Counted from the first letter of the stretch, positions 53,177-62,500 are shown. The stretch: 64,000 bases of DNA from Centipeda artemidis DSM 19719 (GCF_000426665.1 NZ_AUFU01000009.1:41727-105726), one strand, 5' to 3'. Numbers and translations: made by a program. Notes: generated by a model from the sequence alone, not told the origin.

Positions 53177-54269
53177 CGCATTGCTCGTACTGATCCTTAC
53201 CGCCGCCGCGTGTTCCGCGCTCGGCACGTTCCTCATCCTGCGCCGCCTGTCGATGATGTCGGATGCAATCAGTCACACCGTCCTGCTCGGGATCGTGCTC
53301 GCATTCTTTCTAACCTATGACCTCGGTTCTCCGTGGCTCTTATTGGGCGCCGCCGTTATGGGCGTTGTAACCGTCTCGCTCGTCGAGCTGCTCGGCAAGA
53401 CGAACCTTGTCAAATACGACGATGCCATCGGCGTCGTCTTCCCGCTGCTCTTTGCCATTGCGGTCATTCTCATCAGTAAATTTGCGGGCAACGCTCATCT
53501 CGACACCGATATGGTGCTCATGGGCGAAGTCATTTACTCGGGGCTGAACACCGCACAGATCGGCGGCATTGAGGTTCCGAAAGCTGCGCTTAAAATGGGC
53601 GGGCTACTCGTCGGCATCATCGCCTTTATTGCCGTATTCTACAAAGAGATGAAAGTCTCCACCTTTGACACGGAATATGCAAAACTCATCGGCGTCCCGA
53701 CGGGCATTCTCTTTTACGCTTTCATGTCCCTTACGTCGCTCACAACGGTCGCCGCATTCGACGCGGTCGGCTCGATCCTCGTCATCTCATTTTTCATCGC
53801 ACCTGCGGCGACGGCACTCCTTTTCACAAAAAATTTAACACAGACTTTGATTATTTCTGTGATTTTTAGTATGATAAACAGTATCATAGGCTATGAAATC
53901 GCCGTACATACGAACGCCTCTATTGCGGGTCTGTGTGCGGTCGTCAATACGCTCGTCTATATGCTCGCTCTGCTCGTCAATCCGAAGGGATTTGTCACGA
54001 CATACATCCGCCGCGCACGGAACAGGAAATTGCTCCGCGAAGAACTGTTCATCCTCCATATCGGCAAGCATACGGCGGAGGATCTGCACAGCCCCGAGAA
54101 CCACGCCGCCCAGATCGGAAATCACCTCAAATGGGGAGCGGCGCGTGTCCGAGCGGTCACAAACGCACTGCTTTCAAAAGGGGAGCTGGAACGTGAGGGC
54201 GACTATTACCTCCTGACCGAGCGCGGCGCGGAGACTTACCGGATGCTGTGCAGCAGATATTATATTTAG
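53169..54269 (+). CDS. Metal ABC transporter permease 2 with C-terminal winged-helix domain
   Basis: 366 residues. Residues 1-275 are an ABC-3 permease (RRLSMMSDAISHTVLLG, FDTEYAKLIGVPTG). Residues about 285-366 are a soluble extension: basic linker RRARNRKLLRE, then a winged-helix-like module (HLKWGAARVRAVTNALLSKG, wing YLLTERGAETYRML) resembling the DNA-binding half of DtxR regulators. Such extensions occur in some TroD-like permeases. It may gate transport or tether DNA; unknown. Start ATG 53169. Confidence 0.88.
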   Translation: MDDALLVLILTAAACSALGTFLILRRLSMMSDAISHTVLLGIVLAFFLTYDLGSPWLLLGAAVMGVVTVSLVELLGKTNLVKYDDAIGVVFPLLFAIAVILISKFAGNAHLDTDMVLMGEVIYSGLNTAQIGGIEVPKAALKMGGLLVGIIAFIAVFYKEMKVSTFDTEYAKLIGVPTGILFYAFMSLTSLTTVAAFDAVGSILVISFFIAPAATALLFTKNLTQTLIISVIFSMINSIIGYEIAVHTNASIAGLCAVVNTLVYMLALLVNPKGFVTTYIRRARNRKLLREELFILHIGKHTAEDLHSPENHAAQIGNHLKWGAARVRAVTNALLSKGELEREGDYYLLTERGAETYRMLCSRYYI

Positions 54270-54279
54270 GGGAATCAAC

Positions 54280-54945
54280 ATGGGTATGGAAATACAACCG
54301 CAGTGGGAAGAGTTCATCATTGCGATTTTTAAGATGAACCGGCGTCAAGGGAAGGCAACGAACAAGGAGCTGAGTCAATGGCTCTCTGTCTCACCCTCGC
54401 TCGTCACCGAACTCATCAAAAAGATGCAGACGGAGGGCATTCTCGCGCCCGGCAAGAATATCATTGCGCTCACGGACGCGGGGGAAGCCGCGGCCAAGCG
54501 CATCATCTCAAAACACCGCTTGTGGGAATACTTTCTCACCGAAACACTGAACTTCAACTGGAAGGACGTCCACGCACAGGCAAGTGCCCTCCAGAACGTC
54601 ACGAGCGACGAGCTCTTTGAAAAGCTCAACGACTTCCTCCACCGCCCCGCAGCATGTCCGCACGGCGGTGCGATCTTCGCCAACCGGGCCGAGGAACTTG
54701 CAGGGCTCGTACCACTCTCAGAGAGTACGCCCGGCATCACCTATACCATGCGGCGCATCCCGGACAATACGGCGCTCCTCGAATACGTCGAACACATTGG
54801 TCTCGCGCTGGGTCAAACGTTCACTGTCAAGGGCTTTGAGTCGTTCGACCATACGGCGATCATCGACCTCGCAGGCACAGAGGTGCGTGTCTCGCCGAAG
54901 GCATGCGTCGATATCTATCTTGAAGCGGAGACCGCTGAAGAATAG
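54280..54945 (+). CDS. DtxR/MntR-family metal regulator
   Basis: 221 residues. Winged helix at 1-70 (NKELSQWLSVSPSLVTELIKKM), dimer domain at 71-145, and a C-terminal SH3-like FeoA domain (VEHIGLALGQTFTVKGFES). In the dimer domain, ligands corresponding to DtxR His79, Glu83 and His98 are kept (KHRLWE, DVHAQ), but the positions of Cys102, Glu105 and His106 read Ser, Gln and Asn (ASALQN). The primary metal site therefore looks altered. Last gene of the metal-transport operon and the probable controller of it. Confidence 0.88.
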   Translation: MGMEIQPQWEEFIIAIFKMNRRQGKATNKELSQWLSVSPSLVTELIKKMQTEGILAPGKNIIALTDAGEAAAKRIISKHRLWEYFLTETLNFNWKDVHAQASALQNVTSDELFEKLNDFLHRPAACPHGGAIFANRAEELAGLVPLSESTPGITYTMRRIPDNTALLEYVEHIGLALGQTFTVKGFESFDHTAIIDLAGTEVRVSPKACVDIYLEAETAEE

Positions 54946-54965
54946 ACCTCGTCAGAGAAAAACAC

Positions 54966-55000
54966 AAAAATTGGGCACCGCATGACGATGCCCATTTTTT
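54966..55000. terminator. Terminator between metal operon and type I secretion operon
   Basis: TGGGCA/TGCCCA core flanked by A-run and T-run arms (one bulge); serves the rightward operon and possibly the convergent leftward one. Confidence 0.75.
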
Positions 55001-55062
55001 GTTTGGAATATTTTGTTACAGCCCCGTTTTTCATCTCTTCTCAGAAATTCCGATGCGTATTT

Positions 55063-57192
55063 TTATCCTGCTTGTTGGCAATACAGGTGATAATAAGCTC
55101 CCTTTTTCTCCATGAGGGCATCATGGGTACCGCGTTCCAATATGCGGCCATTTTCCATGTAGATGATACAGTCGCAGTCCTGCACCATACTCAATCGATG
55201 TGCAATCATCAAAAGAGTACGTCCGGCAGAAATCTGTTGGAGATTTTGGCGCAGCAGCTGTTCCGACTCTGTATCAAGCGCACTTGTCGCCTCATCAAAA
55301 ATCAAGATCTGCGGATCTCTGATAAGCGCCCTGGCAATCGCAACACGTTGCTTCTGCCCTCCGGAAAGAGTATTGCCGCCTTCCGATACTAGAGTACCAT
55401 ATCTCTGCGGTAACTCTTGGATGAATGCGTCCGCTCCGGAAATGATCGAGGCTTTTCTGATTTCTTCATGAGAGGCGCCGTTTTTCGGCAGTGCAATATT
55501 TTCTTGTATCGTGCCGCGAAAAAGTTTTGTATCCTGGGTGACGACGCCCATCTGCTGACGCAGCCACGATGTCTCTATATTGGCAGCATCGAGACCGTCG
55601 AGCAGTATATTTCCACGGCTGGGCAGGTAAAATCGCTGTATAAGTTTTGCTAATGTGCTTTTCCCGGATCCGGATTTACCGACGATACCGATTTTTCCTC
55701 CGGCCGGTATATGTAAGTCAATATGCGACAGATTATCCCCCGCGGCTCCCGGATAGCGAAAGCTCACGTCTTCGAATCTAATATCACCTTTGACCGTAGG
55801 TGTTGTTAGGTTTTTAGCATTGAGCGTATCTTCCGGCGGCTCCATGGAAATGTCATCCAAATAGTGCAGGGATACCTTTGTTTGTTGATAGTCCTGCCAC
55901 ATATTCGACAGGCGCACAATGGGTGAGATCACATAGCCGGTATACATTTGGAAGGCGACAAGTTCCCCAACGGTAAAATTTCCATCCATGATTTCTTGCA
56001 CGCCAAACCAAAGGATCGCAACGATCGTCAGCTGTTGTATCGTGCGAGCCAGATTGTTGCCGGCATTGTTTATATTATCAATGGCAAAAGAAGCTCTCAC
56101 TTGCGCGGCCATGAGCTCATCCCAGCGTTGACGACAGCTCTTTTCGACAGACAAGGTCTTGATCGTTTCCATGCCGCGTAATATATTGAACAGAAACCCT
56201 TGCTTGCGGCTTTCAACCTGAAATTTAGTCTTTAGCCTGCGGCGCAAATATGGCGTCAGCACTAGATTTATGATGATAAAACAAAGCAAAGCGACAAGAG
56301 TTATCAAGGTCAGCTGCGTATTATACAGGAACAAGATTACCAAATATATCACAGCGAAAAGCACGTCAAGCAGCGCAGTAAGACCTGCGCTTACCACAAA
56401 GCGGCGTATACTAGCCAGTTCGCGCATTCTCGTTATAATATCGCCGGTTTTCATGCGCTCAAAAAAGCTGAGGGGCAAACGCAGTAAATGATAGAAAAGC
56501 TTGGCGCTGAGCACGGTATCAAGCTTACTGGCATAATGATTCATGATAAATCGTCGCCATACGGCCAGCCAGCCGCGGAAAAAGCAGGCGCATATCATGC
56601 CAAACGCCAATACATTCAACGTATCCAGGCTATGATGTACCAGGAGATAGTTGATCGTTTCCTGCATAAAAAGCGGCGCTATGATATTAAATCCCTGCAT
56701 AAAGACGGAAAATATCAAAACGATTCCAAAGCCCTTTTTATACTTTGAGGCAGCATGGATCAGCCATTTCCAGTCAAGCTTTTCAACCGGGGAAGCCGAC
56801 GCGTCTTTCTTTGCGATCGGGATTAATTGCCTTTTCCAGCGTTGACGCAATTGCTCATCGCTGATCAGCATAATTTTATTGTGTTGGGGAATCCAGCATT
56901 GCAGCTGACTGCCGTCTTGCCCCAACAGAAGGATCGAACTCCCGTCCTGCAGGGGAGCGATCGCCGGACACGGTATCATGGGCAGCGGCTTTTCCTCGGC
57001 ATAAGAAAGTATACCGGCGCGCAGCCCGAGTTCCCGTGCTGCTCTGACAACAGCTATTTCATCCATAGCAGCATTTGAGAAAACATAGGAGTGACGAAGC
57101 TGCTTCGCATTGATATTGACTCCCACCAGTCGAGCCCCGGCAACCAGGCACTGCAGCGCGGGATCTTCCATTTCTTGTGCACGTTGTCGCAT
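55063..57192 (-). CDS. Type I secretion ABC exporter with C39-like domain
   Basis: 709 residues of the HlyB/LapB type. Residues 1-125 are a C39-like domain lacking the catalytic Cys (DPALQCLVAGARLVGVN where a peptidase has the CG motif), so it should dock substrate rather than cut a leader. Residues about 140-440 hold six membrane segments; 465-709 is the ATPase with Walker A GKSGSGKST, LSGGQKQR, ILIFDEATSALD and IAHRLS. Last gene of the leftward operon, starting two bases after the HlyD gene. Partners are the adaptor and a second ABC exporter upstream. Confidence 0.93.
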   Translation of the reverse strand: MRQRAQEMEDPALQCLVAGARLVGVNINAKQLRHSYVFSNAAMDEIAVVRAARELGLRAGILSYAEEKPLPMIPCPAIAPLQDGSSILLLGQDGSQLQCWIPQHNKIMLISDEQLRQRWKRQLIPIAKKDASASPVEKLDWKWLIHAASKYKKGFGIVLIFSVFMQGFNIIAPLFMQETINYLLVHHSLDTLNVLAFGMICACFFRGWLAVWRRFIMNHYASKLDTVLSAKLFYHLLRLPLSFFERMKTGDIITRMRELASIRRFVVSAGLTALLDVLFAVIYLVILFLYNTQLTLITLVALLCFIIINLVLTPYLRRRLKTKFQVESRKQGFLFNILRGMETIKTLSVEKSCRQRWDELMAAQVRASFAIDNINNAGNNLARTIQQLTIVAILWFGVQEIMDGNFTVGELVAFQMYTGYVISPIVRLSNMWQDYQQTKVSLHYLDDISMEPPEDTLNAKNLTTPTVKGDIRFEDVSFRYPGAAGDNLSHIDLHIPAGGKIGIVGKSGSGKSTLAKLIQRFYLPSRGNILLDGLDAANIETSWLRQQMGVVTQDTKLFRGTIQENIALPKNGASHEEIRKASIISGADAFIQELPQRYGTLVSEGGNTLSGGQKQRVAIARALIRDPQILIFDEATSALDTESEQLLRQNLQQISAGRTLLMIAHRLSMVQDCDCIIYMENGRILERGTHDALMEKKGAYYHLYCQQAG

Positions 57193-57194
57193 GC

Positions 57195-58580
57195 TTATCG
57201 TTCCCTCAAAAATTCACTCTTATAGGTTTTGAACGGCTCCAGGAAAAACTCGTATATATGTTTTTTACGCGTTTTTATTTCTGCCGTAACGTTCATTCCG
57301 CTGGACAGAGGAACTTTCCTTCCTTCGATGTCTATGGTATCTTTTTCCGGTGTCAAAAGCAGGCGGTACACACGACCTTGCTCCGGATCCTCTATAGAGT
57401 TTGGACTGATATTAGTCAGTTTTGCAGAGACAACGCCGTATTTTTGATAATCAAATGATTCGATCTTGACATCCGCCTCCTGCCCTTCCTGCAGGAAGCC
57501 TATATCCTTATTTTGAGCCCATGTCTCAATTTCTAGCCGAGTTCCTTCCGGCACCAGTTCCATTAATGCCTGTGCGGTCGTTACGACACTGCCAAGCGTA
57601 TGCACCTGCAGATTGCTTACATAACCGTCGTCAGGAGCCAGTATCTTGATGAGTTCATGCTGCTCGGCAGCCTTTTTTAGCTCCTCATTTGCCTGGAACA
57701 ATTCCTGCTGTGTTTGATCGATCTCCTGATCAATACTCAATTGCCGCTCTGCCTTCACATTCGCAAGATCCCATATTGCTTTAGAAAGCGCTGCGCTGTT
57801 CCCGGATACAGTTTCCTCCTGCTCGTTTGCGCTTTCTTCCACCGCAATGCGTCTTCCACGCTGATCGATCAGGGAAATTTCAGCAATAGCGGCCTCATCT
57901 ACAAGGGCGGCATAACGATTTTCTTTGTCCGCCTCTATCGCATATAAAGATCGGAGTTTATCCAGGTCGATCTTTGAACTCCGTAATTCGGCTTCGGCTT
58001 TTGCTGCTTCCTGCTGAGCTGCATATAGGCGGGTATGGTAGTCGGTTTCCCGGCTGGCAAAAAGAGCCTGCTCTGACGAAATCTCTTTTTCGTCTAAATC
58101 GGTACTGTTCCTATCCGGATGAAAGGAACTCCCGGTTTTTTCCGCCTGCAGTCTCTCTAGTCTAAGGCGAGCGTAGGCGGCTTGCTTTCTTACCTTAGCC
58201 AGATCGGCTTCCGATATCGTCGGATCCAGCTCCATAAGCACATCGCCTTTGCTGACCTTCTGACCTTCGGTTACATATATTGTCCTCACAATGCCTTTGT
58301 CGTAAGCCTGCAATGTACGTACATAGCCGTCGGGGATGATTTTTCCGGTGGTAACCGCTACTTCGTCCACCGTGCCAAAAATAGCCCAGAGTAAGATCGC
58401 TGCCATCAAAGCCGCTATTGTCCAAACAGCAATACGCCCGGCATAGGTGGGCGGTGTCTCTACGACCTCAAGCCCTGCCGGGAGGAACTCCGCTTCCCGT
58501 GCAGAATAGTTTTCTATTTCTTTCAGTCGGGGAAGATTCTTTCTCTTTCTCTTCAGCCAATCGAACATAAAATTCTCCAT
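57195..58580 (-). CDS. HlyD-family membrane fusion protein
   Basis: 461 residues. Cytoplasmic N terminus of about 50 residues, one membrane helix (IAVWTIAALMAAILLWAIFG), a biotinyl-lipoyl-like half (GIVRTIYVTEGQKVSKGDVL), a long coiled coil (about 130-340) and the returning half (ILAPDDGYVSNLQVHTLGSVV). Spans the periplasm between the ABC exporter and a TolC-type outer-membrane channel, which is not encoded here. Start ATG 58580 (GGGAG upstream) or ATG 58568 (GGAG 6 bases upstream); both plausible. Confidence 0.93.
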   Translation of the reverse strand: MENFMFDWLKRKRKNLPRLKEIENYSAREAEFLPAGLEVVETPPTYAGRIAVWTIAALMAAILLWAIFGTVDEVAVTTGKIIPDGYVRTLQAYDKGIVRTIYVTEGQKVSKGDVLMELDPTISEADLAKVRKQAAYARLRLERLQAEKTGSSFHPDRNSTDLDEKEISSEQALFASRETDYHTRLYAAQQEAAKAEAELRSSKIDLDKLRSLYAIEADKENRYAALVDEAAIAEISLIDQRGRRIAVEESANEQEETVSGNSAALSKAIWDLANVKAERQLSIDQEIDQTQQELFQANEELKKAAEQHELIKILAPDDGYVSNLQVHTLGSVVTTAQALMELVPEGTRLEIETWAQNKDIGFLQEGQEADVKIESFDYQKYGVVSAKLTNISPNSIEDPEQGRVYRLLLTPEKDTIDIEGRKVPLSSGMNVTAEIKTRKKHIYEFFLEPFKTYKSEFLRER

Positions 58581-58641
58581 GATACTCCCATTGTTCCGGA
58601 TATTCCGAAAAAGAATACCCGGCGGCAGGAATTCTTTCTCG

Positions 58642-60396
58642 TTATCCTTTTTGTGCGTCCCATAGCGCACGATAGGCGCCGTTTTTCTCCATCAGCTCCG
58701 CGTGTGTTCCCTTCTCTGCAACATGCCCATGATCCATAACAAAGATCATATCGCATCCTTGGACATTGGCTAAGCGATGTGCAATGATGAGCGTTGTGCG
58801 CCCCTGCGCTATCCGGGACATGTTTTGCATGACAATACGCTCCGATATATAGTCCAGTGCGCTGGTCGCTTCATCAAAAATCAAAATTTTCGGCTTACGC
58901 AGCAGTACTCGGGCAATCGCGATACGCTGCCGCTGCCCGCCCGACAAATTACTGCCGTCATCCGTCAGCTCCGTATCATATCCTTCCGGCAGTTCGCGAA
59001 TGAACTCGTCCGCTCCGGCAAGTGCAGCAGCTGCCTGAATGGCATCCGGATCGACATGGGGCATTCCATAGGAGATGTTTTCATTGATTGTACCGGGGAA
59101 TAATCTGTTTTCCTGCAGCACAATACCAATCTGCTGCCGCAGAGCGGAAAGAGACAGCTCCCGTATATCCTGCCCATCCAACAAGATATGCCCCTCTTGA
59201 GGCAGATAGAGACGATCCAGCAGTTTTGCGATGGTACTTTTCCCTGATCCGGAACAACCGACAATGCCGATCCGCTGTCCGGGCTTAATATGCAATGATA
59301 CGTCGTCTAGCGCCGGAGGATCCTTGGATTCATATGAAAACGAGACGTTTTGAAAGACAATATCGCCGCGACTAGGAGCGCCGGACGCCGTGCCGGTATC
59401 CCAGCCGGGTTCACGCTCCGCATGGATCAGATCGCCGATCCGCTCCATGGATAATTTCATCTGCTGGAAGGATTGCCAGACCTGCGCTAACCGCAGGATC
59501 GGTGCTGCTGCTTGATTGGCAATCATCTGGAATGCAATAAACTGACCGATTGTCAGGGAGGAAGAGATGACCATAACGCCGCCTGCCCAGATAATCAGAT
59601 AACTAGTCACACGCTGCACCAGGCTAACGCCTTCATTTAGTCCTGCCCCCATTTGAGCGGCATCCAGGTTCTTACATACGCTGCGGCTCAACATAGCTTC
59701 CCAATGATAGCGAAACCGCGGCTCCAGAGACAGTGCCTTGACAGTATCTATGCCCGCGACAGCCTCAACCAGGAATGATTGATTGCGTGCCTCATAATTC
59801 CATGCATCCGTAATTCTTTTTCGATAGCGCGGCGCCCCCCATACATTCAGTGCAATCTGCACAGGTACGGCTGCCAGCGCAATCAGCCCCAGCGTAAAGC
59901 TGTAGTAAAACATAACGGCAAAAAATACTACCGAAAATACGATATCAATACATGCATTGATCGCCGTCTTCGTGAGGAACTCGCGCACATTTTCAAGCGC
60001 GGAAACCTTCATCAGGATATCCCCGGCACGCCGTCGTATAAAATATTGCAGAGGTAATTGCATTAAATGACGGAACAAAGCAGTCCCCAAAATAATGTCA
60101 ATCTTATTCGTTGTATGAGAAAAGAGGTACCGGCGCATACTGTCCATGATCAACTGAAATAATATAACGATGACCATGCCTATCGCCAGACCGTTGAGGG
60201 TAACGAGCCCCCGGTTGACAATCACCTTGTCGATAATGACCTGCGTGCACAGCGGAACGACCAATCCAAGAAGCTGGAACAGAAAGGCTGCCATGACGAT
60301 CTCCGCCAAATATACTTTATAACGAAGGATCGCCCCCGAGAACCATTGGAAATCTTTCCGTATAAACCGATTCATGAAGTTTATTGTTATCCCCAC
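58642..60396 (-). CDS. Type I secretion ABC exporter without C39-like domain
   Basis: 584 residues. Begins directly at the membrane domain (FQWFSGAILRYKVYLAEIV), which in HlyB-like proteins follows a C39-like domain of about 130 residues, absent here. ATPase motifs are intact: GCSGSGKST, LSGGQRQR, ILIFDEATSALD, IIAHRLA. GTG 60396 has AGAGG 8 bases upstream; ATG 60375 is an alternative. Pairing with the longer ABC exporter two genes downstream as a heterodimer is plausible. Its first 20 codons recur in decayed form at 62.65 and 63.75 kb. Confidence 0.92.
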   Translation of the reverse strand: MGITINFMNRFIRKDFQWFSGAILRYKVYLAEIVMAAFLFQLLGLVVPLCTQVIIDKVIVNRGLVTLNGLAIGMVIVILFQLIMDSMRRYLFSHTTNKIDIILGTALFRHLMQLPLQYFIRRRAGDILMKVSALENVREFLTKTAINACIDIVFSVVFFAVMFYYSFTLGLIALAAVPVQIALNVWGAPRYRKRITDAWNYEARNQSFLVEAVAGIDTVKALSLEPRFRYHWEAMLSRSVCKNLDAAQMGAGLNEGVSLVQRVTSYLIIWAGGVMVISSSLTIGQFIAFQMIANQAAAPILRLAQVWQSFQQMKLSMERIGDLIHAEREPGWDTGTASGAPSRGDIVFQNVSFSYESKDPPALDDVSLHIKPGQRIGIVGCSGSGKSTIAKLLDRLYLPQEGHILLDGQDIRELSLSALRQQIGIVLQENRLFPGTINENISYGMPHVDPDAIQAAAALAGADEFIRELPEGYDTELTDDGSNLSGGQRQRIAIARVLLRKPKILIFDEATSALDYISERIVMQNMSRIAQGRTTLIIAHRLANVQGCDMIFVMDHGHVAEKGTHAELMEKNGAYRALWDAQKG

Positions 60397-60423
60397 CGAT
60401 CTATCCTCTCGCTATGCACTTCC

Positions 60424-60855
60424 TCATAGAAATATCAGCACCGCCAGACCGCCGCAGCATACGAGCCAGAGCCCAACTAAAGTCATTATCCAGTATTTCC
60501 ATTGTTTGCGAGATATATTTTGCGGCGTCATCTGGTGAACGCCGGTAATCATACAGGCAAAAGCAAGACAGCCAAGGGAGGACACCCCGCTAAACACTCC
60601 CAAAAGCATAAGATTCGAGGACTTTACACTATCCTGTACCAACTCAAGGAAGGGCACCCCAGAAAGTAACAGTATACACCCCAGAGGAAAAAGCAGATTA
60701 TGTGTTTTCTTATAGATATAGGCAGCAAAAGCCAATACAACTACGGACGACAAAGACAATACTATGACCTGCAGATCCGTATTGCCCCATCTCGCTAAGG
60801 CTCGACCGACAAGCAGCCCGCCGACAAGCAAAAGTATCCTATTTTCTTTCTTCAT
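60424..60855 (-). CDS. 143-residue multi-pass membrane protein, copy A (candidate immunity protein)
   Basis: No known family recognised. 143 residues with four to five hydrophobic segments, conserved ALARWGNTDLQ after the first, AYIYKKTHN, a VHQMTPQNISRKQWKYW loop and a closing WLVCCGGLAVLIFL. Starts five bases after the repeat-protein stop; its ribosome site (GAAGGG) lies within that gene's last codons, so the pair is translationally coupled. Paralogues lie at 62728-63159, 63260-63708 and at the right edge. Its position next to a secreted protein suggests self-protection, which is inference. Confidence 0.85.
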   Translation of the reverse strand: MKKENRILLLVGGLLVGRALARWGNTDLQVIVLSLSSVVVLAFAAYIYKKTHNLLFPLGCILLLSGVPFLELVQDSVKSSNLMLLGVFSGVSSLGCLAFACMITGVHQMTPQNISRKQWKYWIMTLVGLWLVCCGGLAVLIFL

Positions 60856-60860
60856 AAAGT

Positions 60861-62336
60861 TTATTGCCCTTCGTTTGGTTCGTCACAAACTTGTGCTTTT
60901 GTGATATCCACGACTTTATCTATTTTATATCCGACATAGGCAATCAAGCCCAAACTTGCTACGGCAACAGCAGCTTCCGGCGCAAGCGCTGCTGCTACCA
61001 CTGCAGCAGCTACAGTTTCTATTGCATCAACTAGAACGGCTCCTGTCGCGAAGGCACCGATATCAATAGCAGCTGCCTTGTATCCTGTCGTCATATCATT
61101 ATATTGATGTCCAGCCAAATCATTGTAGATGTCATTGGCAGAAAACAGAACGGATGCAGGTCCCGCCTTGCTTACCGCCTTTGACAAAGAACCTCGCGCA
61201 ATTCCTTTGGAACTACTCGCTTCATCAAGCATGGCATCTATCATCTTATTATCTATGGCAACGATACTGTTCTTTGCCAAAGAGGTCTCATCTTTAGAAG
61301 GCGCCCAAGAGGTCGCCGCTAAAGCTGCTCCATAAGTTTCCGTGGTCTCCATATCAGTATCCTTGAAGCCACTCCATGCGTCGATCGCATCATCGTCAAA
61401 GGCGTCCCAACTGTCGTCTTCTTCATCGGAAAGTTCTGCGCTGTCAATCTCTTGACCGAAGCCGCCCCAACTGCTGATGCCTCCCCAGCCGCCGTTTTCT
61501 TCTCCATCATCGTCCCGACCGCCGATCGCATCGTCGTCAAATCCACCCCAACTGCCATCGTTGTCACCGGAGAGTTCTGCGCTGTCAATCTCTTGACCGA
61601 AGCCACCCCAACTACTGATACCTCCCCAGCCGCCGCTTTCTTCCCCATCACTGCTCCAGCCACCGATTGCATCGTCATCAAAGCCACCCCAACTGCCGTC
61701 GTCTTCATCGGAGAGCTCTGCGCTGTCGACCTCTTGACCAAAGCCGCCCCAACTACCGATGCCGCCCCAGCCGCCGGTTTCTTCCCCATCATTGCTCCAA
61801 CCGCCGACCGCATCGTCGTCAAAGCCACCCCAACTGCTATCGTTTTCATCGGAGAGTTCGGCGCTGTCGACCTCTTGACCAAAGCCGCCCCAACCGCCAA
61901 CCCCTTCGGACGAGTCGTTGTCTGCGCCATAGCCGCCGTCATCATCTCCGCTGTAACCACCATAGCCGTCATTCGTATCGTCGTTTCCGTAGCCGCTGCC
62001 TATATCATCACCACTATAGCCGCCATAGGAATTGTCGTCGGAATCGTCGTTGCCATATCCGCCATTTTCCTCACCGATATCCCCCCAGCCGCCATCGGCA
62101 TCGTCTCCGGTACCGCCCCAGCCGTCGCCGCCATAGCCCTCGGACGAATCGTTGTCTGCACCATAGTCACCGCCATCATTACCGCCGCTGTAACCGCCAT
62201 AGCCGTCATTCGTATCATCGCTTCCGTAACCGTTGCCTACATCATCACCGCTATAGCCGCCATAGGAATTGTCGCCGGAATCGGCATCGTTGCTGCCGTA
62301 GCCGCCATAGGAATTGTCGTTATTATTATCGTTCAT
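60861..62336 (-). CDS. Acidic Gly/Asp/Trp repeat protein, candidate type I secretion substrate
   Basis: 491 residues, no family recognised. Residues 1-273 contain no Lys or Arg. Residues 22-70 and 101-148 are two copies of a Tyr/Gly/Asp block (SYGGYSGDD, GGYGADNDS, close to the RTX pattern GGxGxD). Residues 149-336 are four 47-residue repeats starting WGGFGQE(V/I)DSAELS; the last is eroded. Residues 337-491 differ: amphipathic, then a hydrophobic Ala/Gly stretch (about 418-470, IDIGAFATGAVLVDAIE and AVAVASLGLIAYVGYKI) able to form a membrane hairpin. No signal peptide. AAGGAGG 8 bases before ATG. First gene of the secretion operon. Confidence 0.88.
   Translation of the reverse strand: MNDNNNDNSYGGYGSNDADSGDNSYGGYSGDDVGNGYGSDDTNDGYGGYSGGNDGGDYGADNDSSEGYGGDGWGGTGDDADGGWGDIGEENGGYGNDDSDDNSYGGYSGDDIGSGYGNDDTNDGYGGYSGDDDGGYGADNDSSEGVGGWGGFGQEVDSAELSDENDSSWGGFDDDAVGGWSNDGEETGGWGGIGSWGGFGQEVDSAELSDEDDGSWGGFDDDAIGGWSSDGEESGGWGGISSWGGFGQEIDSAELSGDNDGSWGGFDDDAIGGRDDDGEENGGWGGISSWGGFGQEIDSAELSDEEDDSWDAFDDDAIDAWSGFKDTDMETTETYGAALAATSWAPSKDETSLAKNSIVAIDNKMIDAMLDEASSSKGIARGSLSKAVSKAGPASVLFSANDIYNDLAGHQYNDMTTGYKAAAIDIGAFATGAVLVDAIETVAAAVVAAALAPEAAVAVASLGLIAYVGYKIDKVVDITKAQVCDEPNEGQ
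61329..61892 (-). repeat. Four tandem 141-bp coding repeats
   Basis: Encode the 47-residue units of the acidic protein (residues 149-195, 196-242, 243-289, 290-336). Unit length is identical in the first three, with mostly conservative changes between copies, which points to expansion by slippage or unequal crossing over. Confidence 0.9.
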
Positions 62337-62500
62337 TTCAATTCCTCCTTGCCAGTATTACTATACAGATTTATTTTCCCGCTTTATTATTATAAAATAT
62401 AATAAGTCCTGTTATTTTTACCTTAAAGATATTGGTTCTTTCTTTTATTTTATTTAGGAGAGCAATATATTTTCTATATTTTTTAGGATACAAGGCACTC
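62337..62500 (-). promoter_or_regulatory. AT-rich upstream region of the secretion operon
   Basis: Very AT-rich. A leftward TATAGT lies about 25 bases before the ribosome site of the repeat-protein gene, without a good -35. The region must contain the operon promoter because a terminator lies just upstream. Confidence 0.4.

Noticed and set aside
61329..62300. Possible CRISPR array or satellite DNA
   Set aside because: The 141-bp units are in frame, encode near-identical 47-residue segments and have no spacer-like unique segments.
61452..62402. Rightward 316-codon Ala/Thr/Ile-rich frame opposite the repeat protein
   Set aside because: Its composition is the exact reverse-strand shadow of Gly/Asp codons, and it lacks a ribosome site.
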